From Terana coerulea (Eukaryota > Basidiomycota > Agaricomycetes > Polyporales > Phanerochaetaceae), in assembly GCA_024811115.1 (NCBI GenBank), contig JAKOGH010000790.1, positions 124,001-188,000 of the forward strand: a DNA stretch of 64,000 bases, read 5' to 3'. Every line of letters starts with the position of its first letter. Position 1 is the stretch's first letter. This document shows positions 32,761 through 43,880 of this stretch, one piece after another. The notes below the pieces were generated by a model that saw only the letters and a program-made list of their open reading frames with translations, did no database searches and was not told the DNA's origin. A program made the translations under genes and the position numbers.

Positions 32761-34972
32761 AGGCGTCGACCTCCTCCTTCTCCCTCTTGTGCTCGGCCCC
32801 GGTGCCGACTTCATGACCGCCGTCGTGCTGCCGCCGAACGATACGTCGCCTCCCAGAGACGGTGTTGTTCTCGCCGCTGACGCAGCGACCCGCGCCGTGC
32901 AGAGACGATATGGCGGCGAGGAGCGTCGGCCGGAACGCGGCGCGCGCGGGCGTGGTCCTGGGGACATGTGCGGCGGCGAGCATCAGGTGTAGGCGGTGCT
33001 CTTAGAACGGTTCTCCGGAGGTGCGCCAGGACGCGCGACGCCACGGCCGCCTTCACCAATCGCATCGCGTAGGCCACACACTCGCCCTGGATCGGCGGCC
33101 GGCAGCAAGCACGTCGTCTAGCGGCTGCGGGGCGGTCGCTCGGTGCCTCCCCCTGCCTTCGTCGCGGCGGACACAGGGCGCGCATGCCCGGCGCAGATCA
33201 CAAAGACGCGATGCATCGCCGTCTGCGGCGCGACGTGGGTGGAATGGGGCAGTCCGCCGGTGCGAGCGAGGGAACCATGCGGCGCGCATGCGCCGGTGCG
33301 CGCGCGGAATGCCAAGCGACGTCGGCGAGCAGCGCGTGTCGTTGGGGAGGACGACGGCGTCGTCCGCGGCTGGGACGTGCGCCATTGCAGCGGCTGATTC
33401 GAGAGGCGTTTGCGTGCGATGAGGACCGCTCCGTTAAGGTATGTTACGTCTTCGAGGTGTGGACCTTGCGCTTGCTGACGGCGTCGCCAGAATCGGAAAG
33501 ACACGACAGATCGTCGTCCGCCGGCCGACCCCCTGTCAACGCAGCGCGCGCACATCCAGTCTGCAAGCCCTCTTATCCGCTGCTCACGGCGACAACAGTG
33601 CCCCCGCTGTGCGTCAAGGCACGTTGCTTGCTTGACGCTTCTGAGTCGCGTTCATGTTCTGACCCACTGCGCAGATCGCGATGACGCTATGGAAATGCGT
33701 CCGACGACCGAGGTGTCGGCGCCAGGCTGCGGGTTCCTCTTGCTTTTCGTGGGCGGCGGTGCGCGGGAGCCATCTTCGAGGGCCGAGACGTGGGGATCGA
33801 CACGAACACGGCGGCACGGCGTCGGAGCGTCTGGGGGCAGAGAGCGTGCTGTCGCCAGCACCACCAGTCCTTCGCCGCCGCCGCCGCATATTCAGCCGAC
33901 TCCTCGTGTGAATCACCAGCGTGGGCGCAGGTTCTTGACGTCGTCACGCTGCTGGAAGCGTGTGCACGACTCGGACGCCTGGCCGTCGTCTCCGCCGCCG
34001 CCGTCGGTGTATCGCGCCACCGTCGCCTCCTCTTCCCGCACAACTCGGATAGCGCGCTGAGACACGCATCAGCGCCGTTTCCAACCAGACAGATCGCAAG
34101 CAAAGCAGCTTACCGCGGACGAGGCCAGGATCGCACGCCGGCTGCGAATAGACGCCCGCAGTTCGAAGACGCGACAGAACGCCGTCCCGCGAGCGAGGGG
34201 TCGCGAAAGTGTGTCTGGCGGAGCTGTCGGTGCATTAGCGAGCTGCAGAAGCAAAGAAGACAGCGAGGTGGGCTCACGAGATGCAGCCACCCGGGGGAAG
34301 CTGTTTGACAAAGTCAGTATGTATCGAGTTCCGGCGAGCAAGACCGCGGCGGGCGGGCGCGAAGGCGCGCCGTTGCGTCTGCACGGGTGTGTCTTGCAAC
34401 AGAGATGATGAACGAGCGGGCTGAGGGCAGATTCCTGGCAGAATGCGCGCAAACAGGTCAGCACGCATACTATGTATTCGACTCGCACTCAGACTGACCT
34501 AACGTTGACGCTACAGCGCGCACCAGGCCACGGTCACAGTGCAAACGGCTGCCAAAGTGGCGTGAGACGACAGAACGCGGTCCCGCGAGCGCGGTGCGTC
34601 TGCCACCGTCGTCTTCTCGCCTGTGGGACAGAGCGCCGGCTGGGTCTGCATACGGTCAGAACGCGTGCACAGCGCGGCGTCGCCAGTGGACGGACGGACC
34701 TGCAGCGGGCGATTCAGCGCAAGCGGCGCTTCCCGCATGTCCAGCACCGTCGCGTCGTGACCGTAGAGTAGCCGTAGAGTGCGCATCGCGGAGGGTTGAC
34801 GTTGGGGGAGACAAGATGCGGGTCGGAGCCGAGAGCCGGAGAGCGCGTTGGCAGAGAGCGCGTCGTGTCCGTCTACCACCCAGGAATCTCACTGACGACA
34901 GGGAAGTAGTTCGAACCGATTGCCCGCGGGACGGCGGAGCTACGTCACCACGTCGCACGGCAGACGCCGGCC
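32761..34972. other. GC-rich stretch without a supported gene
   Basis: Frames of 100-170 codons are open on both strands because of high GC content, with Arg/Ala-rich, compositionally biased translations. The satellite's minus-strand frame runs into this region up to 32983. I see no domain, intron chain or terminal repeat. Confidence 0.4.
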
Positions 34973-34985
34973 GGGGGTCGTCAAG

Positions 34986-37900
34986 CCGGTGTAAATATCG
35001 GCGACCCCTGCAGTGATTTCAGTCGCTTTGAGTTTCTGCGGGGGAGGGACGCCTGCCGCATCCGGACGCTCTGCCCGGCCCCTCGGGTCATCCAACCCCG
35101 CGTTTCCACTCTTTCGGGTCCTGCCCATCAATTACCCCAAATACCCCACAAACACGGCCAAACAGATGCTCGCACTCCAGACTCTTTCCCCGCCTTCTCC
35201 GCCCCCAGACTGCCTCCGACCCGTCCTTCCAACGCTCGCCGCTGGGGCAGGCAGCGACCACGCCCCCTCGCACCACCCTCGTCGCCGCCGTGCTCAACGC
35301 CCAGCATTCCCTCGCTGTTGCCGCGAAGGACGAGCAGCATCGCAGCAACAGCGTCCCATGAAGTCATCCTATTGCACATCTCAGGCTGTCTCACGTACGT
35401 ACGCCCTGCTTCTGATTGTAAACCTCACCCTGATCTCATCGCATCGTCCTCCCCGAATCCATCGACCCTCCTCCCAATCCTCTGTCTGCTCGTCTCGCCG
35501 CACCCATTTCACCTCAGAACCCGCCCCTCCATCTGCTACCAAGGCCATCATTGCCGGAAGACACTCGACGCGTGCACTGCCGCGCAGGACGCCTGGACAA
35601 TTGGTCATCGCCGGCATCCCAGCATGCCCAACTCTGCCCACCAGCAACCGGCCTCCATCGCAAATGCGCTTCATCTCGGCCAGTGTTTCGCAAACCTCGG
35701 GCGCTGCACCGCAGGCGGGCGGCTGTGCGGGTGGGTCGGCGTGAAGGTTCTGCACACACTGCGTCAGGTCTGTCGCCATGCTTTCGAACTGTGCTGTCCA
35801 CTACGATCTGACGATTAGGGCCTGATGGCGGCTCGCCACCCCATACGGAGTCCCGACGAAGAAAACGCTATCCCCACAGAAGCTGCGTTTCTCTTTTTGT
35901 TCATGCAGACTCTCACATTCCTTGCAGACACCCAAGTACACAGACCCTGTATACCTTCGCGTCAAGGGTTTACTCTTACCACTAAGGTTGAGGTACATGC
36001 CACCCCATCCCGGTCCAAATCCTAGTCGAGCTTCCCCCAGTTTCTCCCTCCGTCCCGCTATGGACATGCCCCTTATCGCCGTACGCGCTCCACAAAGACG
36101 CTGTTCATATCGCTCTCGTCGAACCTCGACGCCGACGGCTACTCATGCGCTACGCAGCATGGCCTCCGAAATTACCCAGCCCCTGGTTCTCCGTCGCGTC
36201 ACTTTGCATTTCGAGTACTTTCGCCGCCGTGCCCATGTTCTCTGGACGGCTATGCGTGCTCCACCACGACGTGCTCCACTCTTCGTCGCCCTCGCCTCTT
36301 TCCTTTTCCCTCTGCTAGGTCCTCACCGTTGCTCAGCACATTTGCAACCTGTCGACTGTTTGGCCTTCGCCCCTCGAGGATGATGCGTTACCTCCGTCGC
36401 TTACGGTGTGTCAAATTGCCTATGTTGTTTCAACTGGACGTACGACTCTTCCTGTACCTGTGTCTCTGTATGCACCGCGACGTGCTCCACCCGCTTGGCA
36501 TGCACTCTTTCCTTTCCCTCTGCCAGGTCCTCACTGTTACTCAGCGCGTTTGCAAACGCGTCGTCCGGTTAGCCTTTGCCCCTCGAGGATGATGCGTTGC
36601 CTCCGTCGCTTACAGTGAGTTAAATTACCTATATGTTACAACTTGACGTACGACTCTTCCTGTACCTACGTCTCTGCACGCAATGAAATGACATACTCTA
36701 CATCATGCATTTGCAACTGCGCACACCGTCATCGCTACAGATCCACACTCACGTCGCGCCTGTACACGACCCTGGATATATGCGCTCGCCATAGCACCCG
36801 TAGTCTCAACGATACATGCAGGTTTGATTAGACACTGCAAACAACATGTGCAATGTGCTGTCCGACGCTTTCCCGAGACGCTAGTGCACGATCACGCCAG
36901 GGCGGATATTGCTTAGATTGTCTTAGGCTTTGCGGTCGCACATGGATCGCGCGGGATCGTGCGCGCGGGCGCCATCGCGAGCCGCCACAATGGTTTTGGC
37001 TGCGTGCGGCATTTTTGGCACGCTTTAGCGGCGGCTGTTCGCAGGCGGGGCCCTGCAGTGTCAGGATTAGGCTTCTCTACACCGCAATGTGCGACGAGGA
37101 CTCCATGGACTACGGGCACCGTTTTATGTTCACAGGATAAACAAGACAAGAAACTAATAGACCAACTGGTAGTGCTGTGCTGGTAACTTAGCACAGACCA
37201 TGGGATAGACAGCCTAGACTCGATCCGTGCGAATAATAAACATATACGCGTCGCGCTAACAAAACCGTGAATGTCGCCGTATCGAAGACGCGCCCGACAC
37301 TCGCTCACTAACCTCTACGTCCGCAGATGGGGCCGGCAAGCATGCTCCAAACGGTCCAGACAATCTGGGAACTCCAAGGCACTCGATGAGCTTCGTGGCG
37401 ACCGCGGAGAACACTTTTGTTCGTTTCCTGGAATTGCGGAATCGTGGGGCGAGGTGATGAAGGAGGAAAGAGGCAGAGGAGTCTGAGGAACAGCCGAACC
37501 CCGATCGTCCGCGTGTGCCGGTGTGCTCGCGCTCCACTGCGCCCTGGACGAAGCCGGGAGGAAGGCCCGAAGCACAGGAGAACACAGCACGATGCGGCGG
37601 CACTCCCGCCCCGAGACCTTCGCCCGGGCATTCTGCCTCAGGAGTCGTCAAGATCTCCTTGGGTTCTGCGTCGAGGAACGGCGGGGACAGCCGACGCGCC
37701 CTGATCTGCCCTGGTTGCTCGATGGCTGTGCGCCCTGGCCGCAGGCTTCTAGCGGCGCAGCGGCGGAGAGGGCGAAGACCTTGCACGCGAGGGGCGGTTG
37801 GAGAAGAAGGATGGCCAGCCTGCGGCTCTTGCGTCGGCGCGGGATGGGAGAAAGACAGGGCGGTGATGGTAGGGCTTAGCAGGACTCGTCGGCCGAAGGT

Positions 37901-38589
37901 TGCCCTAGAGCACTCAGCCAATCCCTGCAATGCTGTTGGGGTCCGGACGGGGCTTCCTGCAGCGGTATACGTACTGATACTGCCCGTTCTTTCTACTTGC
38001 GACGCCGGCACTCCCAGCTTGTCAAGATGCCCGCTCGTATGTATACGGCCTCGTCACTGTTGACGAAAGGACTGGAGAGGGCAGACGCCCAGACGCGCGC
38101 CCCTCCTCCGCAGGGCCGGAGAGTTGAGTCGGTTCGTACCCCACATCGGAGGCGCAATCTACTGAATTATTGATCCAGTGTCTGAGGCGATCGGGCTCGA
38201 TCACCCACGACGCAATAAACGTTTCCCCACAGGCCAGCGCGGCCGCTCTAGACTCCCCCGCGCCTCGACGTCCGACGACCGCAGGCAGGCGCGAGCGCGC
38301 TGCTGGCCCTTGACGCCTGAAGGACTCCGATGCGATGATGCAGGATATGATGATGCACGGTGTGCGTGAGAGATGCGGAAAAGAAGGAAATCGTTGAGTT
38401 GGGTAAACATTAGGCTATACCGAGGCGTAGATGCACTTCTGTATCCTGCAGCCACCATGAATTCTGACCTCAGCGCAGCCACCTAAGCGCTCGTCAAAGG
38501 TGCAGGTCTTTCCGCTCTTTGGTATGTGTCCAGTATGAGTTGTGAGACAGAAATGCCAGCTGCTTCCCGTAGGTCTCGGACGCCCCTGT
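34986..38589 (+). repeat. 3.6 kb segmental duplication, copy 2 (direct repeat with 17626-21033)
   Basis: It is collinear with copy 1, mostly identical by eye with scattered substitutions and small indels, for example around 35215-35290. The sequence 'ggggtcgtcaag' sits directly before the duplicated segment here; in copy 1 the same 12-mer lies 21 bases further out. It is ~196 bp longer than copy 1 because of a tandem duplication at 36251-36678. At the right end the similarity continues through 'tctcggacgcccctgt' (copy 1 'tctcggacgcccttgt') and then stops. Frames that look coding in copy 1 are broken here (acidic tail near 36250; 'SALLALATLKD' at 38310), so this copy is probably the derived one. 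Confidence 0.9.
36251..36678 (+). repeat. Tandem duplication of ~210 bp within copy 2
   Basis: 'ccctcgaggatgatgcgtt' occurs at 36371 and 36580, and the flanks align from 'gcgacgtgctccac'-type sequence to 'ctgtacct[ag][ct]gtctctg'. Copy 1 has a single unit at 18900-19110. Confidence 0.8.
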
Positions 38590-39432
38590 GCGTTATTCTG
38601 TAAAATAGGGACGCAGGGCGCGGCGGGTCGACGTGCCTAGGCCTTGGCAACGTCGCCCCTAAGTCAATGCTCCTGTGTCGTGCACGGTGCACCCTGAGTG
38701 TCGCCGCGGCATCCGCGCCCGTACGCCCTTCCGTCGCGGTTCTCCAGCTGTAAGACTGGTGCCCTCTCGTCGCGCGTTCCCTTCCTCACGAACATCTCTC
38801 CTTCTGCCCATTCCCTGCGTGCGGCGGCGACCTTCGGCGACTCGGCCAATGAGAACGACCCCGACCACAGGCACCGACGTACGTAAGTGCGCCCTACCCA
38901 ATCAGCTTCGCGGGCACAGATCGCGATTTTCTAGACGCCCAAGGAAGACAACGTTTCGCGTGGCGGCATTGGTGAATCGGGCGCTAATTGCGAGCGAGCG
39001 GAGCGAGTGAGCATATTCTAAGGGGCTGAAGGCCGAACAAACATGTACAAATTCACAGCACGTAGCGCCCGTGCTTTTCAACATCGCTGGCGAAGTGAGA
39101 AATCTCCCTACAACGTGGCCAAATGTCACCCAAATCCTGGACTGCCTGCACCAATCGATAGGCATCGTTGAGCCGCGTATTTATGTGTAGCTTTCATTGA
39201 GATGTGTGAGGGTCCATGCATGCTGCAGCGACTACAAGCCTCTGCCCTGCCCTTGAAAAATCGCTGCATCAATAGGCGCCCATCCCTGCCGACAGGTCTC
39301 CGAACCTGACTCTTCCCCTACTTGTTCGCAGTATGGCAGTTCGCAGCCTCACAGGCCAGCGGTGTATCTCAGCTCACATACTGATCAAGTCTCAGATTCA
39401 GCAGCTCGCGAGCACGTGGCGCGAACCGCGGA
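38590..39432. other. No supported gene
   Basis: Frames of up to 111 codons occur on both strands between 38660 and 39170 without motifs or splice chains. The stretch separates duplicated copy 2 from dispersed repeat copy C. Confidence 0.45.
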
Positions 39433-40735
39433 ACTTACATGTTATTAAGCGCTTCGCACGACGACGCTCGCAGAAGCGCCGCAGGGCGGCGGCGGGAGCC
39501 TCGTGGCGCAGCGCACTCACGACTGCGCCATTCCTGACCTCCGCGGTACGCAGCCAGGCCGACAACGACGCCGACAACATGAAAGCCCGAGGGCCTAGAT
39601 AGCTGGAAATGGTGGCCAGGGTGGTATTCAGGTGCGTCATAGCCTGCATCCCGCCGGCAACGGAACCTAAACGGCGACCACGACCCCAGAAAATTCCCGT
39701 TCCGTCCTATCTTCGACGGGCGGTCGGCTAGGCACGTCGCGCCCGCCCTGCGCACGACGTCAGCGGCGACCTCGACGCTAACGCGAACGACCAACCAACG
39801 GCACTACTGGAAGACGTCGACCTCCGCACGACGCACACGACGCTCGCCTCACCCCCTCCGAGAAATCCTATCGCCCAAGCGGCGACGGCAGCCCACAGGC
39901 TACAGCGCGCGCACGATCTCGGCGTTCGGGTCCTCCATTCCGCGCGGCGCAGCGCTCTGCAAGTTTTGAACGCGCATGCGCGGCTCGGGCCCGTGCGAGC
40001 GGCTTGCAGTAATACTGCTCGAACGTTCAATCTTCACTGTTCAGCTCTTCCTTAAGCTTCATCTCCGCTGCCTCTCGCTGCCTCCAGCCGCCGTGTTCGC
40101 CTCATGAGCAAGAAGCCAGCGTTTTGGCTCTCGAAGCACCGAGCGACGGAAGCGAGTCCGTACGCCGGTGTTCACTCAAGAGCCCCTGCAGCGGGTGGCG
40201 CTGGCTCTCGGCCCACATTCAGCATAGGCATCCACCTTCTAGGATCAGACGATGGCGGAGTCGCGCGTGGTGCCGTATATGCGGAAAGGCGAGGAGCGCG
40301 ATATAGCCGCTCTTATCTGCTTGAATCGTCCTGCTGGGGAGGATTCTGCAGGTGCCGACGGGGTGCGGCTTTCTCGCAACTGTGCGCGTTGGTGGCGGGC
40401 TCAGTGAGAGGTTCGTGAACAGAGATGATGATGAGACAGTGAGCGTTTTGCGTCCTCGGTCTCTATCATTACGCTGAAGTCTGTACAGACCGCATATACC
40501 GACCATTTCGCGCATCCACCGGCCATTTGCTGCATCCACCGGCCATTTGCTGCATCCACTCTCGCTCCAACGAGTTGACCCGGCCGTTCTCGCACGATAA
40601 CAACGCTCAGCATATCCCATATCTGCATTACCGTCTTCCAGGTGATTTTATGTCAATAGAACGTACGTATACATATTTGCCACCTCGTCGTAGCTATGCA
40701 CTGACCTCTCGCAGTCATCTGTCCCATCCACTCCA
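39433..40735 (-). repeat. Dispersed repeat family, copy C (inverted, uninterrupted)
   Basis: The reverse complement aligns through its whole length with copy B after removal of the MITE, and with copy A at lower similarity. Near its downstream end (minus strand from ~39640) it keeps a frame opening 'MQAMTHLNTTLATISSYLG' and continuing 'FMLSASLSAWLRTAEVRN' towards a GTAAGT donor-like site at its end. This could be a first exon or domesticated coding sequence carried by the element. No polymerase, transposase, TIR or target duplication was found for the whole element. Confidence 0.7.
40512..40560 (+). repeat. 20 bp direct repeat, 2.4 units
   Basis: 'gcatccaccggccatttgct' occurs twice in a row at 40512-40551, followed by a partial third unit, inside dispersed repeat copy C. 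Copies A and B have no such expansion. Confidence 0.8.
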
Positions 40736-41854
40736 TCGCTTCAAACAAAACAAGATTGAAATCTGCCAAGGCTACGTCAATGGTACAAAGCTGTAGCAAG
40801 TTCGTTGATGGGCGTTCTCATGGATTTTTCTGCCCCTCTCTTGAAAGCCTGGTCAGGAGCTCTCCATCGATGGCCTTACTGCGAGCCTGTTGCTGGTAGA
40901 GCTAACGTGAAGTGTTTAGAGTGGCGTGGGTTTGGCGTGTGTGGGCGACGACGGTTCGGGTAGGCCACTGGGCTGTTGGTCTTTGCACGGGTATTGACTA
41001 GCTTTCGCCTTCAGGTGCCGCAGGTTGGATAAGATAAAACGTCGGGTGCGTTTTTGTATTCGTGGTTGGCATACTTTCTCAACTCGTTTCTTTAGCAATG
41101 ACTCTGTTACACTGGGCTGATGACCATGCAGCTCACACTTCCGCGATGAACCTCCAAGATTGTGCCATCCGTGACCAACACAAACACCACGAACTTGGAC
41201 GGGAGCAATACACTCTTGCCCCTTGCCCGGGTACTCGGCGGCCCACCTTGCAGTCACAAATGACAAGTCCGCCGACAATCTCCTGTGCACGTCCAGCAGC
41301 TAGTGTTCTCTCAGGTATCTACTGGGGGTTGAATGTATATGCGATACAAAGCCTCAACTGACCCGCATTTCTAAGGTTCCTTCAAGAAGTCGGTTAAGTG
41401 AACTGCTCACAAACATCCTCACGCATGAATAGGTGCGGTATTTGAAACCAGCGAGCCTATCACTTCCTAATCGTGCTCTAGTTCGCTCCATTCAGCGCAT
41501 CTGTATAGGTGGGACCAGCTCGCACAGTTTCACACGTACTCTACCACTACGCGCGAACAGCTACTTCACGTCGCGCCAGTCGTGTGCCAGCGCCTTGCCC
41601 GGTTTCTCATGTCATCTTGCCGTACAGAGTATGTTATCTGCCGCATGTCTGATTTATATACGCGGGGCTGATCCCCTCGAGGCAGAGGCGTGTCTGAAGC
41701 CTTTCATTGCCACGCTGGCGGGCGGCGGCAGATAAGTTACACCTTGGACTGCGCCACCACCACCACAATCACCATCGACGCCAGCACTTTCATTTAGAGG
41801 TGAGCCAAGTGCTAGAATCTTCATATCGCTGGCTAAGGCGATTGGGTTCCAGAA
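40736..41854. other. Intergenic, upstream region of the F-box gene
   Basis: Open frames at 40916-41290 (minus) and 41433-41735 (plus) have no recognisable features. The last few hundred bases presumably hold the promoter of the F-box gene starting at 41855. Confidence 0.45.
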
Positions 41855-43375
41855 ATGTCATTGTTTCCGAGCGTCAGGCGAATCCGCCCTGCGGCTCTCA
41901 TAGAACTGGACCATGCATACGCTCGTGCGGAGAAACAAGAATCCGACCTTTTGCGTCAATTGGAGGGTATTAAGGACGAGAAGACACGGATCAACATCGC
42001 ACGAGCGGCGTACGCCCCGGTTCACTGCGTTCCAGACGACGTCCTCTTCCAGATATTTGAAGAGGCGTACCGCCACTCGCGTAGCGGGTGCTCCCTTGAC
42101 GATTGCAAGAATACCGCACCACAGTTGAGCCATGCCTCGAAACGGTTGCGCGCCGTCGCGCTCGCGACTTCGAGCATCTGGGGCTGCATCCACCTACACG
42201 GTCTTCTGTCGGAGGATCACAGCTCATTGCTCCGAAAGTACATCGCCCGATCTCGTCCACGCCCGCTGTCCGTCTCCGTCCGCTACGCGCTCGACACAGA
42301 CTCGCCTCAGCTGCAGCGCTATCAAGACTGCCTCGCCCTGCTCTCGGACGCCCCCTGGGCGTCTTTATCCCTGCACTCCTCTCTGCGTTCTATGAATGCC
42401 CTCCTTGCCGCCGTACCGGCGATCAACCAGAGCGACACACTGACTGTCATGAGCCTGCACGTTATGGGCAGCAGCCGCTTCTCGCACACCCTGGATAGAC
42501 GGGACATGCCCGTCAACCTGCGCTCTTTGGTGCTCAACCACGTCAAGCTGAGGCCCTGGCCCTCCCCCCAGTCCCTCAGCCATCTCACGGAGCTCACGCT
42601 CGTGCGGCAGAAGGCGCCGCCCGACTGCCTGCACTGGGTGTCCCTCGCGTGCCCGCGCCTCGCGAAGCTCACGCTCGCCTCGTTCCGCGTCAACACGCTG
42701 ACGGAGGCCGTGCTCCCCGTCGTGTTCCCCGCGCTGCGCTGCCTCGCGTTCACGGACGACGCGTGGATGCACGACTGGCTGCACAGCATGCAGGCGCCCT
42801 TGCTCGACGCGCTCGAGCTCCACTTCTGCATCGCGGGCTTCGGCCGCCCGCGCGAGGCGTACCGCGCGCTGCACGGCGTGCGCGCCCTCCGCGTGCACAG
42901 CGGCTCCGTTGGCGAGCACGCCGCGGAGCTCCTGCGGCAGGCGCCCGACGTGCTCGCGCTGCGGCTGAGCGACGACGTGGCGGAGGACTACCTCGACGCG
43001 CTGCGCCGCGCGTCGGACACCGCGGAGGCGCTGCTGCCGCAGCTCGCGTGCGTCGAGGCGAGCCTGTCGTCGCAGCCACCTGAGGTCGAAGCGCGCCTGC
43101 GCCAGCACCTGAGCTTTGTGCGGCACCGGCAAGACATCGGGCGGCCGCTGCGCGAGCTCCGCCTCCAGTTCGCGACGCTGGTGCAGTACGGGAACCGCGG
43201 CAACCTGCTCCGCGCGATAGCGGAGCACGTCAAAGTCTTCCACAGGTCAAGTGCCCAAGACACATGGACGGAATGGAGGGACGGTGGCGACGTGGGGCAG
43301 CCCGAAGTTGAGCCTCTGAACACTGAGAAAATTTGTGAGCACGATTTCACCTCTCTTTTGGAGATAAGCTACTAA
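41855..43375 (+). CDS. F-box/LRR protein, single exon, 506 aa, intact
   Basis: Residues ~15-45 form a helical, charged N-terminus ('HAYARAEKQESDLLRQLEG'). Residues ~50-100 are F-box-like: 'APVHCVPDDVLFQIFEEAY', then 'LSHASKRLRAVALATSSIW', then 'GCIHLHG', the pattern of agaricomycete F-box proteins. From ~residue 180 come irregular leucine-rich repeats ('LRSLVLNHVKLRPWP', 'LTELTLVRQ', 'LAKLTLASFRV', 'LDALELHFC', 'VRALRVHSG', 'VLALRLSDD'). The C-terminal 'AEHVKVFHRSSAQDTWTEW' recurs in the broken paralogue at 3.8-5.5 kb. It probably acts as an SCF ubiquitin-ligase substrate receptor, the LRR binding the target. Codons from ~42600 to 43200 end almost always in G or C, unlike the start and end of the gene. 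The start is the only ATG before the helical N-terminus. Confidence 0.88.
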   Translation: MSLFPSVRRIRPAALIELDHAYARAEKQESDLLRQLEGIKDEKTRINIARAAYAPVHCVPDDVLFQIFEEAYRHSRSGCSLDDCKNTAPQLSHASKRLRAVALATSSIWGCIHLHGLLSEDHSSLLRKYIARSRPRPLSVSVRYALDTDSPQLQRYQDCLALLSDAPWASLSLHSSLRSMNALLAAVPAINQSDTLTVMSLHVMGSSRFSHTLDRRDMPVNLRSLVLNHVKLRPWPSPQSLSHLTELTLVRQKAPPDCLHWVSLACPRLAKLTLASFRVNTLTEAVLPVVFPALRCLAFTDDAWMHDWLHSMQAPLLDALELHFCIAGFGRPREAYRALHGVRALRVHSGSVGEHAAELLRQAPDVLALRLSDDVAEDYLDALRRASDTAEALLPQLACVEASLSSQPPEVEARLRQHLSFVRHRQDIGRPLRELRLQFATLVQYGNRGNLLRAIAEHVKVFHRSSAQDTWTEWRDGGDVGQPEVEPLNTEKICEHDFTSLLEISY

Positions 43376-43880
43376 ATACGCCGATGGAATATTCATAGAG
43401 GCATGGACTGACTTTGTCAGAATCACGGATTGGTTAGTACTCCAGGGATTTCATAGACCCATTATGTATTAGATATTGACTAGAATTATCTTGACGCCTC
43501 GAAAGCCTTACGTGCGACCCGGCCACTGCTCCACTGTCGTCTCGTTGATCCTGAGTCGAGCTATGCAATGCGAAGGAAATTGGAATCAAGCTTCCTGGAC
43601 CGTCTGCACTGTGCAAAATATCATCCAATACGGAGCCCGGGGGCTCGTTGCAGCCTTATTCAGGAGCTTTCATACTTACTCTTGAAGATGGATCATGCCA
43701 TGAATGTGTGTGAGCGCCAGAAGTGAGAACGGAGCAGAGACACGCGAATGACATAAGCAGAGGCAGTACCCGGGGACTCCAGGCTCTGGTACGCACGACT
43801 GCGACGATTCCCTGCGCCTCAAATACAGACAGGCGGTATGTGATCCTATACTTCATACAGCGTTATGGTTCAACTTGACG
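43376..43880. other. Intergenic between two F-box genes
   Basis: No gene is seen. An acceptor-like 'cttacag' lies right after the next gene's putative ATG, which leaves open a short upstream exon for that gene. Confidence 0.4.

Noticed and set aside
33021..34308. Several 100-170 codon frames in 33.0-34.3 kb
   Set aside because: Open on both strands through GC richness; no motif, no splice chain.
17626..38589. LTR retrotransposon with 3.4 kb LTRs
   Set aside because: No gag, protease, reverse transcriptase, integrase, primer-binding site or TG..CA ends were found between the direct repeats.
42365..43243. 292-codon minus-strand frame
   Set aside because: It is antisense to the intact F-box gene in its high-GC part; no start context or motif.
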